Assembly: GCF_945915845.1 (NCBI RefSeq)
Contig: NZ_CAMEFX010000001.1
Coordinates: 62,001-126,000, forward strand
Source of the DNA: an uncultured Actinobacillus sp.
GTDB taxonomy: Bacteria; Pseudomonadota; Gammaproteobacteria; Enterobacterales; Pasteurellaceae
DNA: 64,000 nucleotides
Reading direction: 5' to 3'
Of this stretch, positions 8,331 through 17,517 are shown in pieces (the first letter of the stretch is position 1; every line of letters begins with the position of its first letter). The notes below the pieces were generated by a model. It did no database searches. It worked only from the letters and a program-made list of their open reading frames with translations, and was not told where the DNA came from. Made by a program: the position numbers and the translations under genes.

Positions 8331-9395
8331 TTATTTATGATAGGGTTTGGAATATTGATGAATGGCATCAACAAACACTTTCGGACTTTCAACAGGCACA
8401 TCTTGATGAATACCGTGTCCCAAATTGAACACATGACCCGAACCTTCGCCAAAATCCGCTAAAATTGACCGCACTTCTTGCTCAATACGCTCAGGAGAAG
8501 CGTATAACACGGAAGGATCCATATTGCCTTGCAACGCCACTTTATGCCCAACTTGCGCGCGTGCTTGTGCGATGTTTGTCGTCCAGTCTAAGCCAATGGC
8601 ATCACAGCCGGTATTGGCAATGTGTTCCAACCACAAACCGCCGCCTTTGGTAAATAAGGTGATCGGTACTTTACGCCCGTCATATTCACGAATTAAGCCA
8701 TCCACAATTTTGTGCATATATTGCAAAGAAAAATCCAGATAATCACGGTGCGCCAATACGCCGCCCCAAGTGTCAAACACCATCACTGCTTGCGCGCCGG
8801 CTTTGATTTGTGCATTTAAGTACAAAATCACGCTGTCTGCCACTTTGTCCAACAGAGCGTGCAATAATTCTGGCTCCGCGTAGAGCATTTTTTTGATTTT
8901 GGTAAACGCCTTGCTCGAACCGCCTTCCACCATATAAGTCGCCAACGTCCAAGGACTGCCGCTAAAACCGATAAGTGGCACTTCGCCCTTTAATTCACGG
9001 CGAATCGTGCGCACGGCGTTCATCACATACTGTAATTCCACTTCAGGATCAGGAATCGGTAAATTTTCCACCGCACTTTTGCTTTCGATAGGGCGAGCAA
9101 ATTTCGGGCCCTCCCCTGCACCAAAACTTAAGTCCAAGCCCATAGCATCAGGCACCGTTAAAATATCAGAAAATAAAATTGCCGCATCTAAATCATAACG
9201 GCGCAAAGGTTGAAGGGTCACTTCGCAAGCCAAATCCGCATTACGGCACAAGGACATAAAATCCCCTGCTTGCGCACGTGTGGCTTTGTATTCCGGCAAA
9301 TAACGCCCCGCTTGACGCATCATCCACACAGGTGTGCAATCTACAGGTTCACGCAACAGCGCGCGAAGATAACGATCATTTTTCAATTGATTCAT
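8331..9395 (-). CDS. hemE: Uroporphyrinogen decarboxylase
   Basis: HemE removes four carboxyl groups from uroporphyrinogen III to give coproporphyrinogen III, a cytoplasmic step of heme synthesis. The protein is 354 residues, identical to the E. coli length. Active-site motifs are [16 protein letters not shown] (residues 21-36, binding Arg residues), [12 protein letters not shown] (catalytic Asp) and the C-terminal [13 protein letters not shown] frame extends 16 codons upstream, but the start at 9395 is preferred: GGGAG lies 7 bp before it and homologues begin [14 protein letters not shown]. Heme-requiring Haemophilus is generally held to lack this gene, so it is a useful marker of a heme-independent species. 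Confidence 0.97.
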   Translation of the reverse strand: MNQLKNDRYLRALLREPVDCTPVWMMRQAGRYLPEYKATRAQAGDFMSLCRNADLACEVTLQPLRRYDLDAAILFSDILTVPDAMGLDLSFGAGEGPKFARPIESKSAVENLPIPDPEVELQYVMNAVRTIRRELKGEVPLIGFSGSPWTLATYMVEGGSSKAFTKIKKMLYAEPELLHALLDKVADSVILYLNAQIKAGAQAVMVFDTWGGVLAHRDYLDFSLQYMHKIVDGLIREYDGRKVPITLFTKGGGLWLEHIANTGCDAIGLDWTTNIAQARAQVGHKVALQGNMDPSVLYASPERIEQEVRSILADFGEGSGHVFNLGHGIHQDVPVESPKVFVDAIHQYSKPYHK

Positions 9396-9412
9396 AAAAA
9401 CTCCCAAAAAGA

Positions 9413-9440
9413 AACCGCACTTTGACGGTGAATGTGCGGT
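9413..9440. terminator. Uptake-signal inverted pair between nudC and hemE
   Basis: ACCGCACTT and ATGTGCGGT face each other in the 64-bp gap. On the minus strand this can attenuate or terminate nudC before hemE. The second copy deviates from the uptake core by one base. Confidence 0.5.
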
Positions 9441-9459
9441 CATTATAAAGGGAATTTTG

Positions 9460-10248
9460 TTATTTGTCTTTAGCGCGACAGATTTCCAAGGTAGCGTTGA
9501 TTAAGGCTAAAGCAATCGTTCCTTGTGGCGGCAAAATTGGTAACGGTTCATCACAATGGAACCATTTGGCATCGGCAATTTCCGGTTCCTGCAAACGAAT
9601 ATCGCCGCTGTCATATTCCGCTAAAAAGCCCACCATTTGCGAATTCGGAAATGCCCAAGGTTGGCTGCCAAAATACTGAATATTTTTCACCCGAACTCCG
9701 GTTTCTTCCCAAACTTCACGCTCGACCGCTTGTTCAAAGGTTTCCCCTACTTCCACAAAACCCGCTAATGTGGTGTAGATTTTTTTCTCTTTGTGGCGAT
9801 GATGGTGAGCGAGTAAAATCTCTTTACCACGGCGCACGGCGACAATAATAGACGGACAAATCACAGGATAAGCCCGATAACCACAATGTTCGTTTTGGCA
9901 TTGTACCGCCCATTCATCCGCAGTATGGGCTGTTTTTGAACCGCACTTACCACAGAATTGATGGGTTTTATAAAAATGATTAAGCTCAATACCGCGATTA
10001 AGCAAATGAAATTGTGCCGCAGGCAATGTGAGTAAATCATACAAATACGTCCACTCTCGAGCGTCATTTGCCATTTCCGCCACTAAAAATAACGGCTGAT
10101 TTTCCCATTCTCCGATGAGCAACGCATCATGTTGCTGCAAACCTAACGCTTCCGCTGTGCCAAAGGGTAAATTTTGGTTCGGGAAATACACATTGGAACC
10201 TTGCGTCATAAGCCAAAATCCGCGATCTTGTGGCTGAACTTTTTTCAT
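9460..10248 (-). CDS. nudC: NAD(H) pyrophosphatase / NAD-RNA decapping hydrolase NudC
   Basis: NudC cleaves NADH to NMNH and AMP and removes the NAD cap from RNA. It has 262 residues. A zinc ribbon with Cys99, Cys102, Cys117 and Cys122 precedes the Nudix box ([20 protein letters not shown], from residue 163) and the NADH-specific signature, which reads SQPWAFPNS at 195-203 instead of the usual SQPWPFPxS. The P-to-A change is conservative but worth noting. The position upstream of hemE is as in E. coli. NAD salvage is unusual in this family (see pnuC), so NAD turnover enzymes have special relevance. Confidence 0.95.
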   Translation of the reverse strand: MKKVQPQDRGFWLMTQGSNVYFPNQNLPFGTAEALGLQQHDALLIGEWENQPLFLVAEMANDAREWTYLYDLLTLPAAQFHLLNRGIELNHFYKTHQFCGKCGSKTAHTADEWAVQCQNEHCGYRAYPVICPSIIVAVRRGKEILLAHHHRHKEKKIYTTLAGFVEVGETFEQAVEREVWEETGVRVKNIQYFGSQPWAFPNSQMVGFLAEYDSGDIRLQEPEIADAKWFHCDEPLPILPPQGTIALALINATLEICRAKDK

Positions 10249-10407
10249 AAAAACTCCTTGAGAATAAACCGCACTTTAATACTGTTCTCAATATTATAAG
10301 CCCGTTTAGATAATTTATTGAAATACCGCGTGCGTTAGATTTAAAAAAATATTACAATTGTTAAAAATTTGTTGAATTCGTTAAATTTAAACTTCATAGG
10401 AACTTTT

Positions 10408-11739
10408 ATGAAAAATATCGTTGTTGTTGGCGGTGGCGCGGGCGGTTTAGAACTGGCGACCTTTTTAGGGAACAAGTTAGGGCGTAAAAAACGCGCCAAT
10501 GTGACGCTTGTTGACCGCAATCAAACTCACCTTTGGAAACCCTTGTTACATGAAGTTGCCACCGGGGTATTAGACGCGGAAACCGATGCGGTAAGCTATC
10601 GTGCTCATGCCTTTAATCACGGCTTCCATTTTGAACAAGGCTCGATCGCGCGTATTGACCGCACCAATAAATATGTGGAACTTGAACCTATTATTGGGCA
10701 AGAAGGACAACAAATTGTGGTGGCGCGCCGTATTCCTTATGACTACCTGGTTATTGCTATCGGTAGCCGTTCCAATGACTTTAATACGAAAGGGGTGAAA
10801 GATCATTGTATTTTCTTGGACGCACCCGACCAAGCATTGCGCTTCCAAAATCGAATGTTAGAGTTGTTCTTAACCTTTGCAGAAAACAACGCTTTATCCG
10901 AAATCGGCGAAGATGAAAGCAGACAAAAATTAGTGGAAGACGACAAGGTCAATATTGCCATTGTGGGCGGTGGCGCAACGGGGGTAGAACTTTCGGCGGA
11001 ATTATTCAATGCGGCGCAACATTTATCTTCTTACGGCTACGGCAAAATTAAAGACGGACATTTGAATGTGACCTTAATTGAAGCGGGGGATCGCCTGTTG
11101 CCTGCCTTGCCTGAGCGCATTTCTGATTCGGTGAAAAAAGAGTTGGAAGAATTAGGGGTTAACGTCAAAACGCAAACCATGATCACGGAAGCGACACAAA
11201 ATAGCTTAATCACCAAAGACGGCAGCGAAATTAAAGCCGACTTAATGGTGTGGGCGGCCGGGATTTGCGTATCACCAATTACGCAGCAATTTGATGGTTT
11301 AGAGCTAAACCGCATTAACCAAATCCATATTAAAGATACCCTACAAACTACCGTAGATGACAGTATTTTTGCCATTGGTGATTGCGCATTCTTGTTGCAA
11401 AAAGACGGTAAACCGGTACCGCCACGCGGTCAAGCCGCCAACCAAATGGCAACGGTGTGCGGACAAAATATCTTGGCGTTATTCGACAATAAGCCATTGA
11501 AAAACTTTAGCTATTTAGATAAAGGGTCTTTAGTTTCATTGTCAAAATTCACCGCACTTGGCAATATTACTACAGGTAAGAAAACCTCTATGACCATTGA
11601 AGGGCGACTTGCGCGCTTAGCCTATATTTCCCTTTATCGCTTGCACCAACAAAAACTGCACGGTTGTTTTAAAACGGGTTTGATTATCTTAATCGGTCGT
11701 TTAAATCGTTTTATTCGTCCATCCTTGAAGTTGTATTAA
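10408..11739 (+). CDS. ndh: Type II NADH:quinone oxidoreductase
   Basis: Ndh is a single-subunit, non-proton-pumping membrane-associated flavoenzyme that passes electrons from NADH to quinone. It has 443 residues with two dinucleotide-binding folds: [11 protein letters not shown] near the N-terminus for FAD and [16 protein letters not shown] near residue 185 for [12 protein letters not shown] is the second FAD contact. It aligns with E. coli Ndh to the end (the C-terminus INRVIRPRLKLH there is [11 protein letters not shown] here). The ATG at 10408 is preferred over an upstream in-frame ATG because AGGAAC precedes it and the Rossmann motif should start within a few residues. Confidence 0.96.
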   Translation: MKNIVVVGGGAGGLELATFLGNKLGRKKRANVTLVDRNQTHLWKPLLHEVATGVLDAETDAVSYRAHAFNHGFHFEQGSIARIDRTNKYVELEPIIGQEGQQIVVARRIPYDYLVIAIGSRSNDFNTKGVKDHCIFLDAPDQALRFQNRMLELFLTFAENNALSEIGEDESRQKLVEDDKVNIAIVGGGATGVELSAELFNAAQHLSSYGYGKIKDGHLNVTLIEAGDRLLPALPERISDSVKKELEELGVNVKTQTMITEATQNSLITKDGSEIKADLMVWAAGICVSPITQQFDGLELNRINQIHIKDTLQTTVDDSIFAIGDCAFLLQKDGKPVPPRGQAANQMATVCGQNILALFDNKPLKNFSYLDKGSLVSLSKFTALGNITTGKKTSMTIEGRLARLAYISLYRLHQQKLHGCFKTGLIILIGRLNRFIRPSLKLY

Positions 11740-11770
11740 ACTCATTCGATATTCTTGACGAAACCCCATT

Positions 11771-11798
11771 TCGAGCGTATTATGCGCTCGATTTTTTT
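11771..11798 (+). terminator. Rho-independent terminator of ndh
   Basis: TCGAGCG and CGCTCGA form a 7-bp stem with a 7-base loop, followed by seven Ts, 31 bp after ndh. Confidence 0.9.
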
Positions 11799-11818
11799 AC
11801 TTGAGGACACACACTTTG

Positions 11819-11897
11819 GACAGTCATAGTCGATACCGACTTTCACTTTAAACTGTCGCCTGTCTTTTGACTTATCGGCGACACGTTCGCGGATAAG
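11819..11897 (+). promoter_or_regulatory. Structured 5' leader of corA (two hairpins)
   Basis: Hairpin A: outer arms GACAGT (11819-11824) and ACTGTC (11852-11857) enclose an inner AGTCG-atac-CGACT (11828-11841). Hairpin B: CTTATC (11871-11876) with GATAAG (11892-11897), enclosing GCGA-cacgt-TCGC. Both are on the corA sense strand between the ndh terminator and the gene. In Salmonella corA has a regulated leader with a short reading frame (corL). I do not recognise this structure as a named riboswitch. Confidence 0.45.
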
Positions 11898-11953
11898 TTA
11901 TCTCCGCCTTAATTGGTATCAAAAATACACGCAATTTTGACCGCACTTTTGCC

Positions 11954-12001
11954 ATGGTTTGCGTAATGTTCATCTTGTTTGTTCATACTAACGGAGTATG
12001 A
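11954..12001 (+). CDS. Possible corA leader peptide, 15 codons
   Basis: ATG at 11954 opens a 15-codon frame ([15 protein letters not shown]) that stops at TGA 11999-12001, spanning the corA Shine-Dalgarno and ending five bases before the corA start. Translation through it could expose or mask the ribosome site. It has no clear ribosome site of its own (an uptake signal sits just upstream), so it is tentative. Confidence 0.25.
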   Translation: MVCVMFILFVHTNGV

Positions 12002-12005
12002 AACA

Positions 12006-12953
12006 ATGATTAACGCATTTGCACTAGAAAACGCTCGTCTTACACGCTTAGACGAAGAACAAGCCGAACTCGATACCGCAATTTGGCTTGATCTTATTGA
12101 ACCTACGGAAGAAGAACGTACAGAATTACAAGAAGGGTTAGGGCAAAGTCTCGCCTCGTTCTTGGAATTGGAAGACATCGAAGCATCCGCCCGTTTCTTT
12201 GAAGACGAAGACGGTTTGCACTTACACTCATTCTTTTATTGCGAAGACGAAGATGACTACGCAGATTTGGCTTCTGTGGCGTTTACCATTCGTGACGGTC
12301 GTCTATTTACCTTGCGTGATCGTGAATTGCCTGCGTTCCGTTTATATCGTATGCGTTCACGCTATCAACGTTTAGAAGAATGTAATGCCTATGAAGTGTT
12401 GCTTGACTTATTTGAAACTAAAATCGAGCAATTAGCGGATGTGATTGAAACAGGCTATTCTGAATTGGAAAAATTAAGCCGGGTTATTTTGGACGGCAAA
12501 CAAGGGGAAGCCTTTAATGATGCCTTAAGTACCTTAACCGAACAAGAAGATAACAGCTCCAAAGTGCGGATGTGTTTGATGGACACGCAACGCGCCTTAA
12601 GTTTTTTAGTGCGCAAAACCCGCTTGCCCGCCAACCAGTTAGAACAGGCACGCGAAATTTTGCGAGATATTGAGTCCTTGCAACCGCACAATGAATCCTT
12701 GTTCCAAAAAGTAAACTTTTTAATGCAAGCGGCAATGGGTTATATCAACATTGAGCAGAATAAAATTATGAAATTCTTCTCGGTGGTATCGGTGATGTTC
12801 CTACCGGCAACGTTAGTGGCATCCACCTACGGTATGAACTTTGAATTTATGCCGGAACTTCATTTTAAATATGGCTACCCAATGGCAATCGGTTTGATGA
12901 TCGCCGCCGCGCTGACGCCTTATATTTACTTCAAACGTAAAGGTTGGTTGTAA
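12006..12953 (+). CDS. corA: Magnesium/cobalt transporter CorA
   Basis: CorA is the pentameric Mg2+ channel of the inner membrane. The protein is 315 residues (E. coli 316): a large acidic cytoplasmic domain, then two C-terminal membrane helices with the signature [10 protein letters not shown] in the loop between them and the basic tail YFKRKGWL. It is nearly co-linear with E. coli CorA ([33 protein letters not shown]). The start at 12006 has GGAG nine bases upstream and gives [15 protein letters not shown], matching the homologue; a TTG nine codons upstream is in frame but less likely. Confidence 0.97.
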   Translation: MINAFALENARLTRLDEEQAELDTAIWLDLIEPTEEERTELQEGLGQSLASFLELEDIEASARFFEDEDGLHLHSFFYCEDEDDYADLASVAFTIRDGRLFTLRDRELPAFRLYRMRSRYQRLEECNAYEVLLDLFETKIEQLADVIETGYSELEKLSRVILDGKQGEAFNDALSTLTEQEDNSSKVRMCLMDTQRALSFLVRKTRLPANQLEQAREILRDIESLQPHNESLFQKVNFLMQAAMGYINIEQNKIMKFFSVVSVMFLPATLVASTYGMNFEFMPELHFKYGYPMAIGLMIAAALTPYIYFKRKGWL

Positions 12954-12965
12954 CAATAAATAATG

Positions 12966-13010
12966 GCGCAAAAGGTTTCTAGCAATGTAACGAACCTTTT
13001 GCGCCTTTCC
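12966..13010 (+). terminator. Inverted repeat after corA, probable terminator
   Basis: GCGCAAAAGGTT and AACCTTTTGCGC, a perfect 12-bp stem with a 15-base loop, start 13 bp after the corA stop. The following bases are only moderately T-rich. Confidence 0.6.
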
Positions 13011-13073
13011 CTTGAATTTTCCCCGCATTACCCTTATCTTAAAACCAACTTTTTCTTATCAAGGAACAATCTA

Positions 13074-13649
13074 ATGAGCTTTAACTCGATTCAATATCTC
13101 GCTTTCACCATTATCAATGTCTATAGCTTAATTTTGATGTTGCGTATGTGGTTACAATACAGCAAAGCGGACTTTTATAATCCCATTTCCCAAGCGGTTG
13201 TACGCGCTACCGATCCGGCATTAAAACCTTTACGCAAAGCTCTCAAACCGATTAAAGGTGTAGATCTTGCCGCGCTGACATTGGTTTTTATTTTAGGTTG
13301 CGCCAAAGTTCCTGCAATGTGGTTTCTAGGTGGTGTGGGATCCTTTGAAAGCATCGTCACTAACCTGATTGAAATTGCGCTGATTGGCGTATTGAGTATT
13401 CTCAGCAATTTTGGGCAAATGATTTTATACGTCATTTTTATCGGTGCCATTTTAAGCTGGTTCCGCCGTGGAAATGATGCACTAAGCTACTTACTTTACC
13501 AACTCAGCGAACCTGTGTTGCGCCCAATTCGCCGCTTTTTACCTCAAACAGGCATGATCGATTTCTCGCCAATGATCTTAGCCTTTGCCTTATTTTGGCT
13601 CAATCGCGTAATGTATGATTTATTCCCAACCCTTTGGTCTTGGGCATAA
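13074..13649 (+). CDS. yggT: YggT family inner-membrane protein
   Basis: A 191-residue membrane protein made of two tandem YGGT repeats, each with a membrane pair and a P-x-x-P-[LI]-R-x basic stretch: [14 protein letters not shown] in the first half and [14 protein letters not shown] in the second, followed by [14 protein letters not shown]. The family is linked by context to cell envelope or division in several bacteria, but its function is unsettled. A longer in-frame reading starts 37 codons upstream inside the corA terminator; the ATG at 13074 with AAGGA upstream is preferred. The TAA stop overlaps an uptake signal (TAAGTGCGGT). Confidence 0.9.
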   Translation: MSFNSIQYLAFTIINVYSLILMLRMWLQYSKADFYNPISQAVVRATDPALKPLRKALKPIKGVDLAALTLVFILGCAKVPAMWFLGGVGSFESIVTNLIEIALIGVLSILSNFGQMILYVIFIGAILSWFRRGNDALSYLLYQLSEPVLRPIRRFLPQTGMIDFSPMILAFALFWLNRVMYDLFPTLWSWA

Positions 13650-13675
13650 GTGCGGTGAAAATAGCGAGAGATTTT

Positions 13676-13963
13676 ATGGCTGCCGTAGAAAAAACACACG
13701 AAGGTATTCGCTTACGGATATTCTTACAACCCAAAGCCAGCAAAGATGCCTTTGTTGGCTTGCATGATGATGAACTCAAAATCAGCATCACCGCTCCGCC
13801 CATTGATGGTGCGGCAAATGCGCATTTATTGAAATACCTTAGTAAGGCGTTTAAAGTACCTAAAAGTGCAATTATTTTAGAGAAAGGCGAACTCAATCGA
13901 CATAAACAGGTATTTATTCCGGCACCGAAATTAGTGCCTGAGGAAGTGTTAAGGTTGTTGTGA
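13676..13963 (+). CDS. yggU: DUF167 family protein YggU
   Basis: A 95-residue soluble protein matching E. coli Ygg[61 protein letters not shown]167 is a small alpha/beta fold of unknown function. It follows yggT by 26 bp, and yggT-yggU is a conserved pair across gamma-proteobacteria, so they are likely co-transcribed. An in-frame start 14 codons earlier would overlap yggT; the internal ATG preceded by GAGAG gives the family's normal length. Confidence 0.88.
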   Translation: MAAVEKTHEGIRLRIFLQPKASKDAFVGLHDDELKISITAPPIDGAANAHLLKYLSKAFKVPKSAIILEKGELNRHKQVFIPAPKLVPEEVLRLL

Positions 13964-14045
13964 TATGGCTATCTAGGCGTGCAGGGTTCACATTTCAATA
14001 AACTCAAGGGCCGCTGCGCGCACAACCGAATAAAATGAATCGCTT

Positions 14046-14480
14046 TTACAAACTCAATTCAAACATCGCTTTTTTAGGATTTAATCGGAATCCCTCCGAT
14101 TCCAAAATTGCGCGTTGTTGCATATCTTGTTCCACAGTCAAACGTGTAGATTGCGTAAAGGCAACAAATTCTTTGGCTTTTTCAATCAATGCCTTATAAA
14201 TCTCGTTCCGATATTTTCCCTCTTGCACAAAAATATCTGTCAGCTGCCAATAACGTTGTAATTGAAGAGATGAAAGACGGGGATACAATTGAATAAAACC
14301 GACTGCTTTTTCATTTTCATCCATCACAATAAAAAAAATACTTTCACCAAAACGAATACGATTGCTCAAAAACGTTAAAGTGCGGTCAGGGTTTTCTGAC
14401 ATGCCGTGGGCTAAACGATATTCTTCAAAAAGCGGCAAAAGGGCGGCTACATTCCATTGTTCGGCTTTGAAAATACGCAT
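14046..14480 (-). CDS. GNAT-family N-acetyltransferase (predicted)
   Basis: A 144-residue protein with the layout of GNAT acetyltransferases: N-terminal helices, the beta strand pair FFIVMDENEKAVGFIQLYPRL, a strand QRYWQLTDIFVQEGKYRN (motif A position) and a late AILESEGFRLNPKKAMFEL, the usual end where the acetyl-CoA site closes. The classical Q/RxxGxG/A pyrophosphate loop is not obvious (EGKYRN stands there), so activity is uncertain. A GTG four codons upstream could also serve as start; neither has a strong ribosome site. Substrate unknown. Confidence 0.65.
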   Translation of the reverse strand: MRIFKAEQWNVAALLPLFEEYRLAHGMSENPDRTLTFLSNRIRFGESIFFIVMDENEKAVGFIQLYPRLSSLQLQRYWQLTDIFVQEGKYRNEIYKALIEKAKEFVAFTQSTRLTVEQDMQQRAILESEGFRLNPKKAMFELSL

Positions 14481-14658
14481 AATTCGGTTCACTTAGTTAA
14501 AATTGATTAAAAAATAACAAAACTATACAGTAAATTGTAACCGCTAAAACTAAATTTAGCACTACTTAGATCAAAAAATAGTGAAAAAAGCCAAAATTAC
14601 CCCCAAATTTTTGGTATATTAAGCACGTCTGTTTTTTACTAAATATGGAGAAAATAAA

Positions 14659-15429
14659 ATGGCAGCTCGTAAACCATTAGTGATGGGAAACTGGAAATTA
14701 AACGGTAGCAAAGCGTTTACTAAAGAGTTAATCGAAGGTTTAAAAGCAGAATTAGCAGGCGTTAACGGTTGTGATGTCGCAATTGCACCACCTGTAATGT
14801 ATCTTGCAGAAGCCGAAGCCGCCCTTGCAGGTAGCCAAATTGCCTTAGGTTCACAAAACGTGGATGTCAATGTACAAGGTGCATTCACAGGCGATATTTC
14901 AACAGCGATGTTAAAAGATTTCGGTGCGAAATATATCATCATCGGTCACTCAGAACGCCGTACTTACCACAAAGAAAGCGATGAATTTATCGCGAAAAAA
15001 TTCGGTGCGTTAAAAGAAGCCGGTTTAGTGCCGGTATTATGTATCGGTGAATCTGAAGCAGAAAATGAAGCGGGCAAAACCGAAGAAGTTTGCGCACGTC
15101 AAATTGATGCGGTAATCAACGCATTAGGCGTGGAAGCATTCAACGGCGCGGTGATCGCGTACGAACCAATTTGGGCAATCGGTACAGGCAAATCTGCTAC
15201 TCCGGCACAAGCACAAGCCGTTCACGCATTCATCCGTGGTCATATCGCAGCAAAATCACAAGCCGTCGCGGATCAAGTTATCATCCAATACGGTGGTTCT
15301 GTAAATGACGCTAACGCAGCAGAATTATTCACACAACCGGATATCGATGGTGCATTAGTAGGCGGCGCATCATTAAAAGCCCCTGCATTTGCAGTGATTG
15401 TGAAAGCAGCGGCAGCCGCAAAAGCGTAG
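14659..15429 (+). CDS. tpiA: Triosephosphate isomerase
   Basis: TpiA interconverts dihydroxyacetone phosphate and glyceraldehyde-3-phosphate in glycolysis. The protein is 256 residues with all catalytic residues visible: Asn11 and Lys13 in GNWKLNG, His97 in IIGHSERR, Glu169 in [11 protein letters not shown], and the phosphate-binding YGGSVN and GGASL. The ATG follows TATGGAG. Codon use is that of a highly expressed gene. It is followed by an extraordinary run of hairpins before waaA. Confidence 0.98.
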   Translation: MAARKPLVMGNWKLNGSKAFTKELIEGLKAELAGVNGCDVAIAPPVMYLAEAEAALAGSQIALGSQNVDVNVQGAFTGDISTAMLKDFGAKYIIIGHSERRTYHKESDEFIAKKFGALKEAGLVPVLCIGESEAENEAGKTEEVCARQIDAVINALGVEAFNGAVIAYEPIWAIGTGKSATPAQAQAVHAFIRGHIAAKSQAVADQVIIQYGGSVNDANAAELFTQPDIDGALVGGASLKAPAFAVIVKAAAAAKA

Positions 15430-15442
15430 TTTTTGCTAACAC

Positions 15443-15551
15443 ACCTAGCACGAGCCGTGCTAGGTTCCTTAAGCCCAGCTCCGCTGGGGCTGAAAACAAG
15501 AGCCGCAGAGCGGCTCAGATTAAAGAACCCTATACGGCTCGTATAGGGTTC
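15443..15551. repeat. Four tandem micro-hairpins downstream of tpiA
   Basis: Four short hairpins with 3-base loops follow each other: 15443-15465 (10-bp stem from ACCTAGCACG, loop AGC), 15472-15491 (AGCCCAGC, loop TCC, GCTGGGGCT, one bulge), 15500-15516 (GAGCCGC, loop AGA, GCGGCTC) and 15525-15551 (12-bp stem from GAACCCTATACG, loop GCT). The stems differ, but the central nine bases of the first (ACGAGCCGT) are related to those of the last (ACGGCTCGT): same flanks, complementary loops. The first could terminate tpiA. Confidence 0.8.
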
Positions 15552-15562
15552 GTCAAAGGTCG

Positions 15563-15593
15563 AAAGTGCGGTTAAAATTGACCGCACTTTTTT
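15563..15593 (+). terminator. Uptake-signal inverted pair, terminator-like
   Basis: AAAGTGCGGT and ACCGCACTTT form a perfect stem followed by a T run. It is the fifth hairpin after tpiA and the one with the best terminator shape. Confidence 0.7.
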
Positions 15594-15615
15594 ATTTCTA
15601 CGGTATGATGTGGCA

Positions 15616-15712
15616 GTTGCACAAGACGGTCGTTGAGCTTGTCGAAACGTAAGTCTTGTGCAACCGCTGAAATGTCTTATAGTTCGACAGGCTCACTAAC
15701 CGCCATTTCAGC
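15616..15712. repeat. Two inverted copies of a palindromic module with GAGCYTGTCGAA loop
   Basis: Copy 1: arms GTTGCACAAGAC (15616-15627) and GTCTTGTGCAAC (15653-15664) enclose CGGTCGTTGAGCTTGTCGAA. Copy 2, inverted: arms GCTGAAATG (15666-15674) and CATTTCAGC (15704-15712) enclose the complement of CGGTTAGTGAGCCTGTCGAA. The loops are about 80% alike while the stems share nothing. TGAGCTTGTCGAA-type motifs recur as intergenic repeats in many bacterial genomes. Confidence 0.75.
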
Positions 15713-15768
15713 TTTGTGTAATTACTACATCGTATTTTAACGTAATGAAATCCATATGGGGATTGATG

Positions 15769-17046
15769 ATGTGGCGTTTAATTTATACCCTGTTAATGTA
15801 CATTTTACAGCCGTTTATTTTGCTATTTATGCTATTTCGTAGCCTAAAAGCCCCGAAATATCGCTCACGGTTGAAAGAACGCTATGGTTTTTATGGCACA
15901 ATGTTGGCACCAAAACCCCGGGGTATAATGGTCCACGCCGCCTCAGTCGGCGAAGTCATTGCCGCCACGCCATTTATTCAAGCCATTCAAGCAAAATATC
16001 CCGAATTGGCGATAACCGTTACGACAATGACCCCCACAGGTTCTGAGCGTGTGAAATCTGCTTTTGGCAATCGTGTCACCCACGTATTTCTGCCCTATGA
16101 TTTACCTTGTGCCGTGCGCCGTTTTATTAATTTTGTGCAACCTAAAGTTTGTATTGTGATAGAAACCGAACTTTGGGCAAACTTAATTCATGGCTTACAT
16201 CAGAAACAAATTCCCTTTATTATTGCCAATGCGCGCTTATCCGAACGCTCAGCATGCCGTTATGGCAAAGTCAAAAACTGCCTAAAGGAAATGCTCAGCG
16301 AAATTGAGTTAATAGCCCCACAAGATAACTTTAGTGGCGCACGTTACCAACAAATTGGCTATCAAGGTAAATTAAGTCTCACGGGCAATATCAAATACGA
16401 TTTGCATATCAGTGATGAATTGACCCAAAAAATGACTGAATTCAAAACAGCTCTCGGCAATCGCCCGATTTGGATTGCCGCCAGTACGCACGCCGGCGAA
16501 GAAGAAATCATCTTAAAATCGCACCGCACTTTACTGGCGACCTATCCGGATTTATTGCTGATTTTAGTACCGCGTCATCCCGAACATTTTAATGGGGTGG
16601 CAGAGCTGATTGAACAAGGCAATTTCAGCTATATCCGCCGTTCTACAGGAAAATTGCCCCATAAAGAAACTCAAATTCTGCTCGGTGATACCATGGGGGA
16701 ATTGCTGTTAATGTATGGTGTGTCCGATGTGGCGTTTGTGGGCGGAAGTCTGATCAAACGTGGCGGACACAATCCCCTTGAACCGCTGGCGTTTAAATGC
16801 CCTGTTATTAGCGGCAAACACACCTTTAACTTCCCCGAAGTGTTTGCTAAATTAAAACAAGTGAATGGAATGATTGAAATTGACGCAAACCCCACCGCAC
16901 TTTCACAAGCCGTTCACTCTTGTTTAGAGAACAAAACCTTACGCGAAAAACTTGGTCATGCCGGTTTCAGCGTATTAATGGAAAACCGCGGTGCATTACA
17001 ACGTTTAATGGACTTATTAACACCTTATTTAGAGAAAACATCATGA
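15769..17046 (+). CDS. waaA: 3-deoxy-D-manno-octulosonic acid (Kdo) transferase
   Basis: WaaA adds Kdo from CMP-Kdo to lipid IVA at the cytoplasmic face of the inner membrane. It is a 425-residue GT-B enzyme with an N-terminal membrane helix ([19 protein letters not shown]), [50 protein letters not shown] and [17 protein letters not shown]. The ATG at 15769 is chosen because GGGGA lies six bases before it; an ATG eight codons upstream is possible. Haemophilus WaaA is monofunctional (adds one Kdo); the presence of kdkA 3 kb away fits that. The TGA stop overlaps the coaD ATG, so the two are coupled. Confidence 0.96.
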   Translation: MWRLIYTLLMYILQPFILLFMLFRSLKAPKYRSRLKERYGFYGTMLAPKPRGIMVHAASVGEVIAATPFIQAIQAKYPELAITVTTMTPTGSERVKSAFGNRVTHVFLPYDLPCAVRRFINFVQPKVCIVIETELWANLIHGLHQKQIPFIIANARLSERSACRYGKVKNCLKEMLSEIELIAPQDNFSGARYQQIGYQGKLSLTGNIKYDLHISDELTQKMTEFKTALGNRPIWIAASTHAGEEEIILKSHRTLLATYPDLLLILVPRHPEHFNGVAELIEQGNFSYIRRSTGKLPHKETQILLGDTMGELLLMYGVSDVAFVGGSLIKRGGHNPLEPLAFKCPVISGKHTFNFPEVFAKLKQVNGMIEIDANPTALSQAVHSCLENKTLREKLGHAGFSVLMENRGALQRLMDLLTPYLEKTS

Positions 17047-17516
17047 CCACCGTCATTTACCCCGGCACATTCGACCCCATTACCAACGGGCATTTAGATA
17101 TTATTGAACGCAGCGCAAAATTATTCGACAACGTGATTGTTGCCGTTGCCGCCAGCCCAAGCAAAAAACCTTTGTTTGAGTTGGAAGAACGCGTTCAATT
17201 AGTGGAAAAATCCTGCGCGCACGTAGCCAATGTCCGCGTCATTGGTTTTTCTGATTTACTCGCCAATGTGGTCAATCAATTAGAAATTACCGCCATTATC
17301 CGCGGAATGCGTACCACAATGGACTTTGAATATGAACTTCAACTAGCCCATTTAAACCGCACCCTTACCCAAGGCGTTGAAAGCTTATTTCTCCCCACCA
17401 CCGAACAATGGTCTTACGTTTCCTCCACCATTGTGCGCGAAATTTTCTTGCACGGCGGCGATGTGAGCCAGTTTGTGCCACAGGCAGTGTTGGAAGGATT
17501 AAAGAAAAAATCTTAG
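17043..17516 (+). CDS. coaD: Phosphopantetheine adenylyltransferase
   Basis: CoaD transfers AMP from ATP to 4'-phosphopantetheine, making dephospho-CoA, the penultimate step of coenzyme A synthesis. It is 157 residues. The nucleotidyltransferase motif is [13 protein letters not shown] (the H in the TNGH position binds ATP), with [20 protein letters not shown] and the C-terminal SSTIVREI loop. It overlaps the waaA stop by 4 bp (ATGA). The waaA-coaD pair was formerly called kdtA-kdtB because of this neighbourhood. It is followed at once by a REP/inverted-REP element. Confidence 0.97.
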   Translation: MTTVIYPGTFDPITNGHLDIIERSAKLFDNVIVAVAASPSKKPLFELEERVQLVEKSCAHVANVRVIGFSDLLANVVNQLEITAIIRGMRTTMDFEYELQLAHLNRTLTQGVESLFLPTTEQWSYVSSTIVREIFLHGGDVSQFVPQAVLEGLKKKS

Positions 17517-17517
17517 A

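Larger units (their letters stand above)
15430..15768. other. 339-bp tpiA-waaA intergenic region, hairpin-saturated
   Basis: No reading frame is supported. Nearly all of it is accounted for by four micro-hairpins, an uptake-signal terminator and the two-copy palindromic module. The last 56 bp, without hairpins, should hold the waaA promoter. Confidence 0.7.

Noticed and set aside
11909-12178. 89-residue minus-strand frame overlapping the corA start
   Set aside because: It is serine-rich shadow coding opposite corA and its leader, with no ribosome site or recognisable domain.
12963-13073. 37-residue N-terminal extension of yggT
   Set aside because: It would be translated from the corA terminator hairpin; the conserved protein begins at 13074.
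15443-15551. CRISPR array
   Set aside because: The hairpins differ in sequence and there are no equal-length direct repeats with spacers.
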